Shown: in pieces, positions 35,601-47,141 of the stretch
Numbering within the stretch: the first letter of the stretch is position 1
How the letters are laid out: every line of letters begins with the position of its first letter
Assembly: GCA_037693485.1 (NCBI GenBank)
Contig: CM075354.1
Span: forward strand, 64,527,501 to 64,591,500
From: Kitagawia praeruptora
Taxonomy: Eukaryota; Streptophyta; Magnoliopsida; Apiales; Apiaceae
DNA length: 64,000 nucleotides
Reading direction: 5' to 3'
The notes under the pieces: generated by a model
What the model was told of the DNA's origin: nothing
Database searches by the model: none
The model's input: only the letters and a program-made list of their open reading frames with translations
Program-made: the position numbers and the translations under genes

Positions 35601-38035
35601 GACAACCCCTGTCTGCCAGAAATTTTTTCCGAAAATCAGTGTTTTTACCTCTAAAATTCCCCCAAATTCAATCCTAACCCAAATTCTTTCAATCCCTAGT
35701 TCCTATATCTATCCTACATCAAATCCTAACCTCTCCAAATCTCTCATACACTCTAAATTTTTAAATCTCATCTATCCATCATCTTATATATATACACACC
35801 TATCCATACAAATCCAATTCCTCTTCTATTTTATTTAGATCTCCAAAAATTCAATTCTAAAGAGGAATTAATTGCAAGTTCACCTCTTCAATTCGTAGTG
35901 GGTTTATTTCTTCTCTCAAATTTTATTTTGATTACGAATTTGTGTTCTTGTAAATTGGGATTTATATTATTCTTGATATATTGGGGTATTTTTGGTGTGA
36001 TATTGCTTGGTAATTTTTGGTGGAACTTCTTTTGAGTTGGGTATTGATTCTTTTGGCTCGTAAGCATGAGAGAGATAGTGCTAATGTTGGGAAATTTTCG
36101 TTTTCGACGGTGGAGGTTAAATTTAATCGGTTGATGTGAGGCTAATTGCTAAGGAAATGGGATTTTTGCGAGGAAAAAAATTGTTGGGTTGGTTCATATG
36201 ATTGGTGAGTGGTTCAGAAGTGGTGAGTGGATGGCTCCTAAGCAAATGAGGGATGGTTTTCGCACCCGACATCTTGATTCCAGGGGAGTTTTCTTTCTTT
36301 TCTTTTCTTTTTAGTGTAGTTTTATTTTGTTTTTAGTGGTAGTTTTGTAACTTGTTCGTTAGTTCATTGGGGACAATGAACCGCTTAAGTGTGGGGAGGT
36401 GTTCTCAACGTAGTGTATTACTTGTTTAAAAAAAAAATCCAAAAAAATTAAAAAATTAAAAATACCAAAAATAATTCTAGCCATGCAATTTGATTAGTTG
36501 TTGTATTTTGCTTGATACACCCATGCATGCGTAGAAATTTTGTGTTCTTGACGCTTTTGTATGAGAAGTGACGTGCTTTGTTCTTGTGCACACACTTACA
36601 CTAGCAAGTTGAAGCTGGTAGACTTAATTGGATGTTGTAAGTGATTAGAATGACATGAATATGTGCAAGATGACTTGGTTTACATGCTTTGAGTACAAGT
36701 AGGTGCGTTAGAGAGTCTTGTTACTTGGGATTGATTATGTTTTGTCACACCAAGTGAGTTTTGAGCCTATATGCATATCTTTTGCATGATTTTTCGTTTG
36801 CTTGAGTGTCCACATGTTGTTTACATTGCTAGCACTTACTTGAGATCTTTCTTGAAATGCATGACATTACTTGATGATGAGATGATAAAGGCACTTAGGT
36901 TTGACCTCGTGTTTCCCATATTTCCACACCTTTTATACATGATCAATTAGTTAACCCGTTGAGCTTAATCCTATTCTTTCGGTGACACACCACATTACTT
37001 GCCATTATCCTTTTTATTCTATTGGCCTTACCGTAATTTTGAACCTAAATTGTCAAAGGCTAGTATCGTGCTTAAGGGAGTAATAAGGTGTTCATAAAAG
37101 GGGGGGGGGGTTATTGATGATCATACCATTGGGGAATATTGATTTTGGTTGATTGTTGTTAGTCGAAATTCATAAAATATCTATGGATCATTGTGCTTAT
37201 TCCTTAGCTCTCAAAAGAAAAAAAAAAGAAAGAAAAAAAAAAGAATAAATTCGAGAGCATTCTTATGTTTGTATGATCCTTTTTCATTCGACTAGTCAAA
37301 TTATTATGAAAGGGGTATTGAAAATCTTAAGTGTGGGGAAGATGGAAAGGGAATGGAATTATTTATATTGTTGGGTACTAGCTTTTGACATTTAACCTGT
37401 TTTAGCTTTACTTGACATACCTTGTCCCTAGCCCACGCTACAACCCGAATAAAGACCTTTTGATTGTCATCAGTGATGTATGTTGTGTTGAGAGTGAGAT
37501 TGATTGCGAGTGTCAAGTTGTGTTTATGATTTTGTTGGAATTGAGTGATACACTTAACCTTGTTCTTGAGTGAATATTCGTTTTTGAGTGAAAGGTGAGT
37601 TATTACTTGTTTTGGCATAGGAGATCCCGGGTTTAGACTTAAAGATGTGTTTCTTGTGGGCTTAGCATGATTACCAACGATTTTTACACTTGACATGAAT
37701 TTTTATGACCTTCTGCATGTTGGTTGAGTAGACTACGTGAATACTTGCACTTTCGACACCAAGACAACGTATGTTTGCTTTGATTCTTAAGTTGATGTGG
37801 CATGAGAGGACTTGTGTGTGTGGTGTTGTGTTAGCATTGATCTTTTGCATGGTTGGATGAATTTTGTGGGTACATTTACTATAAACCCTCACGAGACAAC
37901 ACTCGTCCTACTAGGGCTGCCTAGGGGTTTAACGGCTTGTTGCATATGCTCAATGCAATCGTGTCATCTACGAAAGTGATGTTTGTTAGGACTTAGTTTT
38001 TATTTCACTTATTTTCCCGAGGACGTGCAAATGCT

Positions 38036-38050
38036 AAGTGTGGGGATGTT
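38036..38050 (+). promoter_or_regulatory. Polypurine tract of the Athila element
   Basis: AAGTGTGGGGATGTT immediately precedes the 3' LTR and is the expected plus-strand primer site. Confidence 0.85.
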
Positions 38051-39321
38051 TGATAGAGTATATTTTTATATATATTTTAGATGATTTTATTCTCATATTT
38101 AATGTGTTTTGCATTGATTTGGATTTTTATTTAATAGATTTTATTGTAGGAAATAAAGAATTCATGACTTGGAAGGATTTGGAGCAAAAAGAGCTATTTT
38201 GGAGATAAAATAGGAGAAAATTCGTATTATTGGGCTACACGGGCTGTTCTACACTGTTTTGGCCATATCTTGAGTTCCAGAAGTCCGTTTGAGGCCCGTA
38301 AGCTGTCCACGCGAAGCTTGTAGAATTATCTTTAATTCAGAGGTGGTCCAGTAAGCAAAATCCAACTGAAAGAGCCCAGAAACAGAGGAGAAAAAGAAGT
38401 GACGAATTTTACAAGAAAATCCTATTCAATTATGGATATCTTTTTGTAAATTGATTAGGATATTAAAAATACTTTTATTAGGAGATAGATATCAGATTTT
38501 ATTAAGGGGTTTTATTATAAAAGGAAGAGAAAACGTGAGATAGAGGGAGAGAGACATATACAGACGTTATTTTTACATAAGCTAGGGTTTTGGTTTTTCT
38601 CTCTTCATCTCTTCTTTTGTAAGCACTTGGTTTAATTTGGATCTTCATTGTTCTTCGTTAATACAAAGTTTGAGGTATTCTTTATTCTCTTGTTTTATTA
38701 TTATATGTTTTACATGGCTTCTTTCATTATTATTATTGTTTTTACTTCTAGAATGAGTGAGTAGTTTAATTCTAGGGTATTAAGGGGAGCCATGTTTGCA
38801 CCATGATTTGGGCTTAATTTGATTAGTAGATTGATGGGTAAAGAGTAATTCTGATTGATATGTTATAATTCTTAATTTATGTAATTGCGCAATATCACGG
38901 ATTAATCGATTGCAATAGGAGTAATAGATCGAAAGATTTTACTACTAGAGGCTTACATACAATTAGCAGAATTGAAGGTGAGTGTGAGAACATCATTAGA
39001 TATTCTGAGAGTGTTAATGCTTGAGAAAGATTAACCATTGCTTTAATTACTTAATCCCATTGAAAAGCTATACTTTTGTGATTTGTTTGGTGTAAACATG
39101 GTGAACCTGAATTGCCCTAGATCCCTTAATTAATTGATTTAAAACTTTGTTAAATTTGTTTTAGTAGTTAATAAAATTCTCAAACAATCGTTGTGACTAG
39201 AAACAATTGATAGCAATTGAATTGAAACTGAAACTGTCTCCTTGAGGATTCGACCCGTATTTGCTAGTATCTACTACAATTGATACCGTGCGCTTGCGGT
39301 TAGACATAATTTAACATATCA
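38051..39321 (+). repeat. 3' LTR of the Athila element
   Basis: It is 1271 bp long, identical in ends to the 5' LTR. It differs by about six substitutions and the extra GCGGTT near its end (CGCTTGCGGTTAGAC against CGCTTAGAC). Confidence 0.95.
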
Positions 39322-39326
39322 ATACA

Positions 39327-39761
39327 AAGAATGAAACAGTTTCTTTGGTTGATGGATCTACTTGTGAGATCAAGGAGATTGAAATTGTGAAAATCAAAAT
39401 GTTCGATGGAATAGTTCGCAGCTTGAACGGGGTAAGATATGTGCCTAAGCTGAGGAAGAATCTAATTTCTATCGATCGGTTAGCTTTAGAAGGCTATAGA
39501 TGCTCTGTAGTAGGGGGAGCTATGAATATCAAAAGAGGCCGTGTGGTTCGGATGAAGGGAGAGCTACGTGGGGGAATATATCGTCTGATTAGTACGTGGC
39601 CAGAACGTACTGGAACTTCGAAAATCTGGTTATCTCGTGCACGAGGGAAGAGTGACTTGAAGGATACTGCTGCGGTTGTATTGCCTTCTAGTCTAGACGA
39701 TGGTGCAAAGATTGCTGGGATGGATGCTTGGTCGAAGGGCTTCCACGACATCAACGAGTAG
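39327..39761 (+). pseudogene. copia protease C-terminus and truncated tail
   Basis: This continues the copia frame from 31089. It reads LVDGSTCEIKEIEIVKIKMF and then VRYVPKLRKNLISIDRLALE, the conserved C-terminal part of copia protease, and GGIYRLIST. The next ~50 codons up to the TAG/TGA region have no recognisable domain. The integrase HHCC region that should follow is absent, so integrase, RT and RNase H were deleted before the Athila insertion or independently of it. Confidence 0.85.
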
Positions 39762-40167
39762 TTGGTGTGTTGCAGCTGCATATGGGCATCGATCAACACG
39801 AATCAAGTGAGCAGTGAACAATGCAACAGATTGATTTGTTTGATATGCAGTTGGGGAGTAAATGAAAGATCGATGGTCACACTTGCGTGTGTGATGGACT
39901 ACATATGGGATTGGCTGACGTGAATCAAGTGAGTTTGTGTGTATACAACAGATTGCTCCACATGTATGTAGTTGGACAAATAGAGGTCAATGGTACACTT
40001 GTGCGTATGGCAAGTGGGCATTCGAGAATGAATGTGCAAACTAGGGTATAGTTTGGAGTCTTGGACTCGGGGGGAGTTTTGTCGTAGGGAATGATACGGA
40101 TAGAGGAAAAGTTGGAGTTGTGCCAACAGGGCACAGGTATGGAGTGCAAGTGAAGAGCTGTGAGTTT

Positions 40168-40183
40168 GGAAAGAGGGGGAGAT
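40168..40183 (+). promoter_or_regulatory. Polypurine tract of the copia element
   Basis: GGAAAGAGGGGGAGAT directly precedes the 3' LTR. Confidence 0.85.
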
Positions 40184-40869
40184 TGTTAGGCAGCAGCCTT
40201 TAGGCAGCCGTCCATGACTTTTTCTTGCCAAACTCTTTCTACCAACCAAACATCTCACCAACTACACCTACCACCTACCACATATATCTTCTATAAATTC
40301 TCTTCTCCTCCTTCATTATCAAATACACCATAATTCTCTCTTCTCTCTCTATAGCTGCTAGATAGTCCATCTAGTAGGGGAGCCGGTTTAGCCCGTTTTC
40401 AGGAAGTGTCGGGATAGAAGGTCCTCGTGCCTAAACTATTCCTTAGGGTACTTGGGTTTGACTGCAGTCATCGGAGGTGGTCCCGCTGCAGGGATCTTTC
40501 GATCAGGTTGTGTGGCACTGTCCGGGTTGGGAGAGGGAGAGAAGGAAAGGTTGTCGAGAAACAGTGATAGGAGGAGGTTTTGAGATAAACACTTCAGTGA
40601 GTTGGGGATATACATAATAGGCATTGTAGGGCTGAATTTTTGTATGAAATTCAAGGGGCCGGATACCCGGATATTGTAATCTCTTTTATCTAGTGTGAAG
40701 TTATTGCTCTTGTGGATGTAGGCTGGGCCGAACCACGTTAAATCTCTTGTCTCTTTTACTGTATTGTTGGTTTATTGCTTCATTACTATCATGTATATTT
40801 GTGGGATTTAAGCACACATATTTACCAAATCGTTTTAGCATTCGCAGGGAATCGGGCAGATTCCTAACA
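40184..40869 (+). repeat. 3' LTR of the copia element
   Basis: It is 686 bp long, equal in length to the 5' LTR, and shows about 30 substitutions against it. It starts TGTTAGGCAGCAGCC and ends CAGATTCCTAACA. Confidence 0.93.
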
Positions 40870-40874
40870 AAGGA

Positions 40875-42455
40875 TTCACTGCTCATCCGTTATGTTTCAT
40901 TGCGAGTTAGTTTTCAATCTGCGATGCTTCATTTCGGGTGAGTTTAATTTTTACCGCCAAAATTCAAAATCAAAGGCCCTAATTTGTTGGTTGTACAATT
41001 CAAAATCAAGGGTCCTATAAAAGAGGATTTAGTTATTTAGGGATGTTTTCTATAAGAAAAATGAAAAGAGTGAGAAATGAAAAGGCTTTTTTCTTTTTTG
41101 TTTATATACCTAGACTTAAAATCGACAAATTATTCTTATTTTCATTTAATTTATATTTTGCTTAAAAAATAAAAACTTAAAGTCATGGAGTCGATTTTAG
41201 GCTCCACTTGCCAGTAATAATATCTGACGGACGATGCCATATTGTAGACCCGTTTAAAATTATCAGTTTCAATTGATCAATCAATATTTTGGGATGTTTG
41301 GGAAATTTTTTTTCCAGAATAAGTCAAATTATTTTAAGACAAAGTTAGAGATTCCTAACTTTCCAACTTATTTTTGCAACTTATTGAATCTCAAACATAT
41401 ATTAAATACTTGTATAAATTTTTTTTTATCAAAATATAAAATTTTTATTCGAAAATAAATCCATAAATCCTTAAAATAAGTTCATCCAAACAGGCACATT
41501 ATCGTTTACCTTTTCTATACCTAGTCGATTTTATGTTGTTTTCTCGTAGTAATACCAAGTTCTGTTTAATCTTTAATCTCTATTCTACTATATTATGTCC
41601 GCGAAAGTATTGAACCTACTACTCCGTATTTACTCTTTTCTACTCTATTCTTATATCTTTAAAAGCTCTTTACCAAAATTTCACATTTTGAAAGTTCAAC
41701 TTTTACAGCCACGACTCGTATGTTCATGGACTATCTTTGATTATTTACTTTAATATTCTCCCATGTATTCATATTTTATGTTTCTTCTTGATTTCTGCAG
41801 ATGGAAATCAATCTATCGTATTTGATAGATTGTCTTTTTGAATTTTAGATTATCTAGTCTAGGATTGTTTACTTTGCCCTAATAACTGTACACATAACTT
41901 TTTAAGATCCAGAGTGCCTCCTAAACTCTTCAAAAATTCATCTTCAGTTACATTTGTATGCAAACTTACTTTGTCACAATTTTCAATTATACTCTTTCCT
42001 GATACATTTTTAGATTATATCCATGCGGGTCATTTCAGCCCCTTCTTGTGTACCAATTAAAACGATACATGTTCCATCTTCTTACATGTATACACCTAGT
42101 TCACACGACTCTCATAAAAACAACACGTTTCTAATCATCACCACATTTCTAATCATCATTTTTAAGGCCTCACAGAAGATAAGTCTTTTCTGTGAGGATC
42201 CCCTATCCTATAGTAATAAGAAGGATTTCTGCAAAAACACCCAAATCGGACAACAATATCAGAATATCTGGATTATGTGTCCATGATCCATTCATTAAGG
42301 CGTATACAGTTTTAAAGCACACTAAATTTCACAGAAAATGTTGATATCACTAGCTAAAAAAAAAAGTCACAAAGTTATCAAACCTAAGACTCATACATCT
42401 TGACCACAAAACTGGGTTGAGAAAGTTATAGTCTCATAAGAGAGAGATGTCACTA
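40875..42455. other. Intergenic DNA; contains the 3' flank of the DUF1764 gene
   Basis: No coding sequence with a recognisable domain. The last ~150 bases probably include the 3' untranslated region of the minus-strand gene. No repeat structure was seen. Confidence 0.5.
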
Positions 42456-42881
42456 TCAGAAACAACAGTCACAATCAAATGGGCATAATCGGGTACCTCC
42501 GGCATCCGACTTGCCAAAGCCCAATTCTTCCTCTGTGTATACAACAAGCCCATCTTTTGTTCTCTTCCTTTGTCCAGCAGGCATGTCCAACGGCCCTTTG
42601 ATATCTTTGGTAAGTTTATGTTTAACATGAGATTTCTTTTTCTTCTTCGGCACTGATATTTCATCTTTGTTTTGTGCCACTTTTTCTGCAGTCTCGGGAT
42701 TCTTCCTCTTCTTGCTAGAAAATATTTCATCAATCTCAAAACCAAAAGTTTTAGGAGCCTCAGCTTTTCCCTCACCAACGGGATTCTGTTTTGCAGAATA
42801 TGATTTATCTTTTTCTACAACTACATTCTTATCAGGGGTTTGAAAAGCTCTTCTTGAGGACGAAGAACCCTTTTTTGCCAT
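42456..42881 (-). CDS. Small DUF1764-family protein (141 aa)
   Basis: The frame reads MAKKGSSSSRRAFQ at the N-terminus and ends GGTRLCPFDCDCCF. The C-terminal block (GLVVYTEEELGFGKSDAGGT, then CPFDCDCCF) is the signature of DUF1764, a conserved eukaryotic family of unknown function. Upstream, FEIDEIFSSKKRK is the family's second conserved motif, followed by lysine-rich stretches (PKKKKKSH, RKRTKDG) that look like nuclear or nucleolar targeting signals. The length agrees with plant members. The terminal Cys cluster (CPFDCDCC) could bind metal; this is inference. A good 3' splice site (TTTTTGCAG) 16 bp upstream of the ATG suggests that the 5' leader is spliced; the first exon was not located with confidence. 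Confidence 0.88.
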   Translation of the reverse strand: MAKKGSSSSRRAFQTPDKNVVVEKDKSYSAKQNPVGEGKAEAPKTFGFEIDEIFSSKKRKNPETAEKVAQNKDEISVPKKKKKSHVKHKLTKDIKGPLDMPAGQRKRTKDGLVVYTEEELGFGKSDAGGTRLCPFDCDCCF

Positions 42882-45806
42882 CTAGAGACTCTCTACTCTG
42901 CAAAAATTACAGTTAGACAAAGACATCCAAAATTTAAATAATTGAACAAAACAGTCAAATTTTTACTTGGTGTACAGAGAAAATACTGAGAATATAGTTA
43001 ACAAAGGGGCTCACTCATATTGGAGCAAAATAGTCAAACGTTTACTTGGTATAAAAGAAAATACTGACAACATACACTATCAAACAACAGAGCTCAAGAC
43101 AAAGCAAAATTGCTAATTGCTTGTACTAATAACAAATACACAAACAAATTAAACTTTTAAGATGATCATAAAATCACACATATGAAGCCATATGTCTTCA
43201 ACATGAAACCAGTCTGCACATTTCTTGAATTTACATGCATTAACTGAGCAGAAGCCTTTACCCTAAATATATTTCCTTTAATCACTACAATCCTTTTCCT
43301 ACATCATTTTTTGTTCATCAAATTGATTTTGGATCCATGCTACAATTACACAATATAAAACACATATTTTGGCCATTAAATTTGGGTCAAAGGATCGATT
43401 TAGTCCCTCTCATATTCCTTTATTTCTTGTAGCAAATTAAAAGGTACCCAATGAGTGTATAGCACTCAATAGGCAACACAAGTAGTATCTCTATAACCCT
43501 TCTAAAATGAGGCATGAGCATAGAACTCTCACAGATATAAACCAATTTAAATAAGTTTCAAAACAACCTTTAAAAGATCAGACAGATAATTTCCATATCC
43601 TCTGAGATTCACTCTATTTTGCATGCTGCTCATTATGTTTACTTTAACCATAATTTTCTAAGATAGATGTTTAACATGGAGTAACATTTTTGCAGAATGG
43701 GCGAATCAAAGGTGAGGTAAATTTATCATCACAGTGGTATAATGGTTATGTGGATTGTGGAAGATATTTGACACAACTTCGGTCACACGATTTACAGCTC
43801 AAACCCGTTACTACCAACTTCAAGTACAACCGTGGAATGAGATGATTATTGATTTTCCCGAATAACTCATTTTGTGTAAAAGAAATAGCAATATATGAGA
43901 AAACATCAAGAAAAATTTAAGCAAGGAGAGATGGTGTGAACTAAGACGAGTAGTAGGAGTTTCACTGAAGGCAATGTACACTTGCTTTGGGTTTGTTGAA
44001 TATGGGCCGAACAAGTGACCAAATATAAGTTGCAGATTTCTTTTCAAAAATGAGTACAGGGATTGACTGGATTTATGTATTTTTCCATCTACAACCAATA
44101 AAATTCCAGACGTATGAACCATAAATTTTAGTACCTTAAATACCTGTACATCTTGCTGGAACCAATTAACAAGTGGCAGCTTCTCTTACCTGTCTCTATC
44201 TATCCAAAGTCTATGTAAGCTGAGTTGCTTCTCTATTATTCTTAGTTTTTGCTGAAGTACTCATCCTTATGATTTACCTATATGTTAAAATTACATGCCT
44301 GCACACACGCTCATGTTTGTGTGTGCGCACACACATATAGATCCATTTTGTGCCTCTGAGTCTTGGTCGCATCTGTGTTAAATCATTAATTTAAGCTCAC
44401 CGAAGAACACAAGAAAATGCCTCTTAAATTTTAATGGGAAGACAAACAGTAAGATATACATATACTACATAATTAATGGAGTGCAAGGAAACCTTCTGTC
44501 ATAGTTTAGATGCTCCAACCTTTTACATTGAGGTTTGTGTTGCCTTCTAAGAAGCAAGGATACCGGTGCAATAATACACAGATTCGACAAATATGAAAAT
44601 ACGAGGATTCGGGTGCAAGAGATATGGCAAATATAAGATATCATAAATATTTATATAATGTTATGCGATGAAGAAAATCTTAGTAAAAGAAGGCTTCAAA
44701 AATTGTCGGAAAATCCTACTTTGAAATGCATAGGAATAAGGATAGTCTTTAACACGGGAAAGAGGAAGAAGCTAAAATCCAAATTGCACTCGTTGTGACT
44801 ATCAAACCATGCAACAATCCCCTGCCTCTATCTTTTGAGGCAAACTATGAAATGCATACACATAATATGGACAGAAAATATAGGAGTAGAAGCAGAAGAA
44901 GAACGGAGTATAACTCTAACTCTCAGTAAATGTTGTTCACATATAGAATGTAGAGAAGCAAAGAAATATCATGACAAAAACCTCTATTTTTTCTTTTATA
45001 AAACTTTCATTTATTTTCAATTTTTGCCACTGAAGGCCCCCCCCCCCCCCCCAAAAAAAAAAATGGAGGCATGTCATGTGGTGTACGTGTATCCTGAATG
45101 CACCCAGCACAAATCTCCTCACTTCTTGCATGCAGTTCTTCACATATGTCAAGTGCCTGCTTCATAGGTTGTCTTCTTAAATGTGTGAAATAAGAGTAGA
45201 AGTGCAATTATATTACTTGTACTTTTGCTGACATACGAATTGCAATAGTACACTTTTGAAACTACTATTTGCAATGTCACAGTTCACATTTCGTTACATT
45301 CATGCCAATTTCATCTATTTCAATTAAATTCTTAAGCACTTTTTCGTCCGATTCTTATTATAACTAAAGTTTTTGGTTTGGGCAAACATATATCATACAA
45401 ACATAGTCACAGAAATGTGAACTGGAAGTGGTAGATTTACAAGTGTAATATTGCAAGTGGTGCGTCTGCAGTTTAGGTACACATAATGCACTTTACTCGT
45501 GAAATAATTACAGTAGGAAATTTTTTATTTGTGTTATGGTAACAAATTCAAACAAAATAACACAGAAGGTATCAATACAAGCAAGGTTACGGATTCCGAG
45601 GTTGTGGGTGCAAAGTCTGGGGATACTCATATATAACAAATACAATAAAATGGGGTTTGGGGTAGATGATATGACTTATACAAAATAATACAAACCTATG
45701 TATATGTCAAATACCACTATACCAGTAATAAAATAGATAATGTAGTAATAGAATAATTACTACAGGAAGTATTTGTCAAGTAACCAATCCATCTAAAACC
45801 TTATGG
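42882..45806 (-). other. Upstream region or 5' leader intron of the DUF1764 gene
   Basis: The acceptor AG lies at 42898-42899 (minus strand). A possible donor CAG|GTGACA with exon end at 46918 would give a 4.0-kb leader intron; nearer donors are equally possible. No other gene was recognised. At 43728-43815 there is a weak tRNA-like pair (GTGGTATAATGGTTA, later CTCAAACCCG). At 45037-45063 there is a run of 16 C followed by 11 A. Confidence 0.35.
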
Positions 45807-46139
45807 TGTTAGAGGGAGTCCTTATCAGGATCTTATACTATATTCTAACAGTATTAATAAGAGAATAATGACTATGGTAAATATCTGTTTAGTTACCACA
45901 GTAGTATCAAATGTATAAGGCATCTTAGTCTAGCATATAAGTTTACATTACTAGCATCTATTTCTATAGTAACAGTAAGAAATCTAGGCAGTAATTTTAC
46001 ATATTGTTCTATAAATAGATGCCTTGCCTCATTGTAATAATAGGAGAAGTACAAATACAATTCATTTCTATAAACTTCTACCCCAACTGATCTCCCTCTT
46101 CTCTCCCTATAACCTGGCATTTATTCTTAGTTTGTAACA
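45807..46139 (+). mobile_element. Probable solo LTR, 333 bp
   Basis: It starts TGTTAGAGGGAGTCC and ends TTTGTAACA (TGTTA...TAACA inverted). It contains a TATA-like TATAAATAGATGCC near 46012 followed by a pyrimidine-rich leader, as in small copia LTRs. No target duplication was recognised, so it is either decayed or misbounded. Confidence 0.5.
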
Positions 46140-47140
46140 GTATATGAGTACATGATGCTACGTAAAGCTATCAACAAAACTAAAAACTTTACCCATATTG
46201 AATCAAAGGCATAACTTACTCATTTAAAATACAAGAATTTAAGCTACTCCTAGTATTTTGTTTTTCGCAAAAGTGAATTTAAACATCAAATCTTTGTATT
46301 CTTAAATTTTAATGATTTATAAATTGTTTTTTGCAAAAGTAGTCACTCAACAGTCAACACCAATTTGTGAAAAGAAAAACTGAATCTGGGATTAGGATTT
46401 TGCATGAGGATATGAGTGTCCAAGTATCCAACACGGGAATGCATTGGGTTAACCAATCATCTATGAACCATAACAAGCTCTACTCCACAACACTCTCCTA
46501 AACCCAAACGACAAATATGATTTTACTAAGACAAGAAACAGGTAAAAAGTATGCGACTTGCAGCCACAAAAAACAGAAACCGCCTCCTGAATTCTAATCA
46601 ACAACTTCCGTCACAAGAAACTTGAGCATTTAACTAACCAATAAGTGTGCAACATTTTGCACACGCACAAAATTATAAGTGGGTTATAGAGTTCTCAGGG
46701 GACATTTATCAAACACTAAGCATGCTTGTTTAAAACATAATACGGAACCAACAATAAGTGTCAAAAAACAAAAAAGGGATTAAAGGGCATACTTAAATTG
46801 CAATACCCGGCATCAATTAACAGCAAGAAATTAAAAATAATTTATCGGACAAATAATCGGACAGTAAAATACGTATATTGTAGTCATATAAAAGAATGAA
46901 GTAACCAAAAATGTCACCTGAGAAAAAAAATGTTGAGGGTTGAGCTGGGCAACTTGAGAGCTAAGCACAACAGACTCGTCGGTTCTTGCCGCGTGCCTAT
47001 ACAGATATTTTTTTTATTTTCCGGCAACAAACATAGGCCAAGAATATGTGACCGAGTCCGACAGTAATGTTTAGGATTTACAGTAATTTTTAGTTGGGTG
47101 GGGGGGAGTGGGGAGCAGTCAAGTTGGGGAGATGTTTTTA
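46140..47140. other. Intergenic DNA, nothing firm
   Basis: No recognisable coding sequence. The stretch around 46915-47050 may include the first non-coding exon or promoter of the minus-strand DUF1764 gene. A G-run (GGGTGGGGGGGAGTGGGG) lies near 47097. Confidence 0.4.
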
Positions 47141-47141
47141 A

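Larger units (their letters stand above)
35222..38050 (+). other. Non-coding interior of the Athila element
   Basis: GCGCTTCGTGGGAGGCAACC at 35380-35399 is the conserved stretch found downstream of pol in Athila elements. A GC-rich island at about 35435-35605 holds repeated GCGCATCA(G/A)GCG words and three 19-bp palindromes. The rest has no credible coding sequence. Purine tracts like the PPT (AAGTGTGGGGA) also occur near 36387 and 37328, as if 3'-end segments had been duplicated. Simple runs: G9 near 37100 and A-rich near 37210. Confidence 0.75.
31090..39321 (+). mobile_element. Athila-type Ty3/gypsy retrotransposon, GAG-PR only, nested in copia
   Basis: LTRs of 1265 and 1271 bp (TGATAGAG...ACATATCA) are flanked by ATACA (31085-31089 and 39322-39326). 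The tRNA-Asp-type primer site, Athila-like GAG, protease with DLGAS and the GTGTGGGGATG purine tract identify the lineage. RT, RNase H and integrase are absent: the frame breaks off just after the protease linker, and the motif that normally follows pol in Athila elements (35380-35399) comes only ~160 bp later. The LTRs differ by about six substitutions and one 6-bp indel (GCGGTT), so the insertion is recent. Confidence 0.93.
29327..40869 (+). mobile_element. Ty1/copia LTR retrotransposon (GAG-PR only), split by an Athila element
   Basis: Two 686-bp LTRs (TGTTAGG...CCTAACA) enclose a tRNA-iMet primer-binding site, a gag-protease frame and a purine tract. Flanks are AATGA (29322-29326) and AAGGA (40870-40874), a 5-bp duplication with one mismatch. 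Integrase, reverse transcriptase and RNase H are missing, so it depended on another copia element for mobility. By eye the LTRs differ at about 30 positions, roughly 4-5%, making it older than the Athila element inserted at 31090-39321. Confidence 0.92.

Noticed and set aside
35366..35838. Short open frames in the Athila interior
   Set aside because: They overlap the conserved non-coding post-pol motif and GC-rich repeats and show no domain.
43728..43815. tRNA-like A box (GTGGTATAATGGTTA) and B-box-like CTCAAACCCG
   Set aside because: The cloverleaf arms do not pair and the B box is imperfect; at best a tRNA-derived repeat remnant.
43820..44122. 100-codon minus-strand open frame
   Set aside because: No recognisable domain and AT-rich hydrophobic composition typical of chance frames; it lies upstream of the DUF1764 gene in a probable leader intron.
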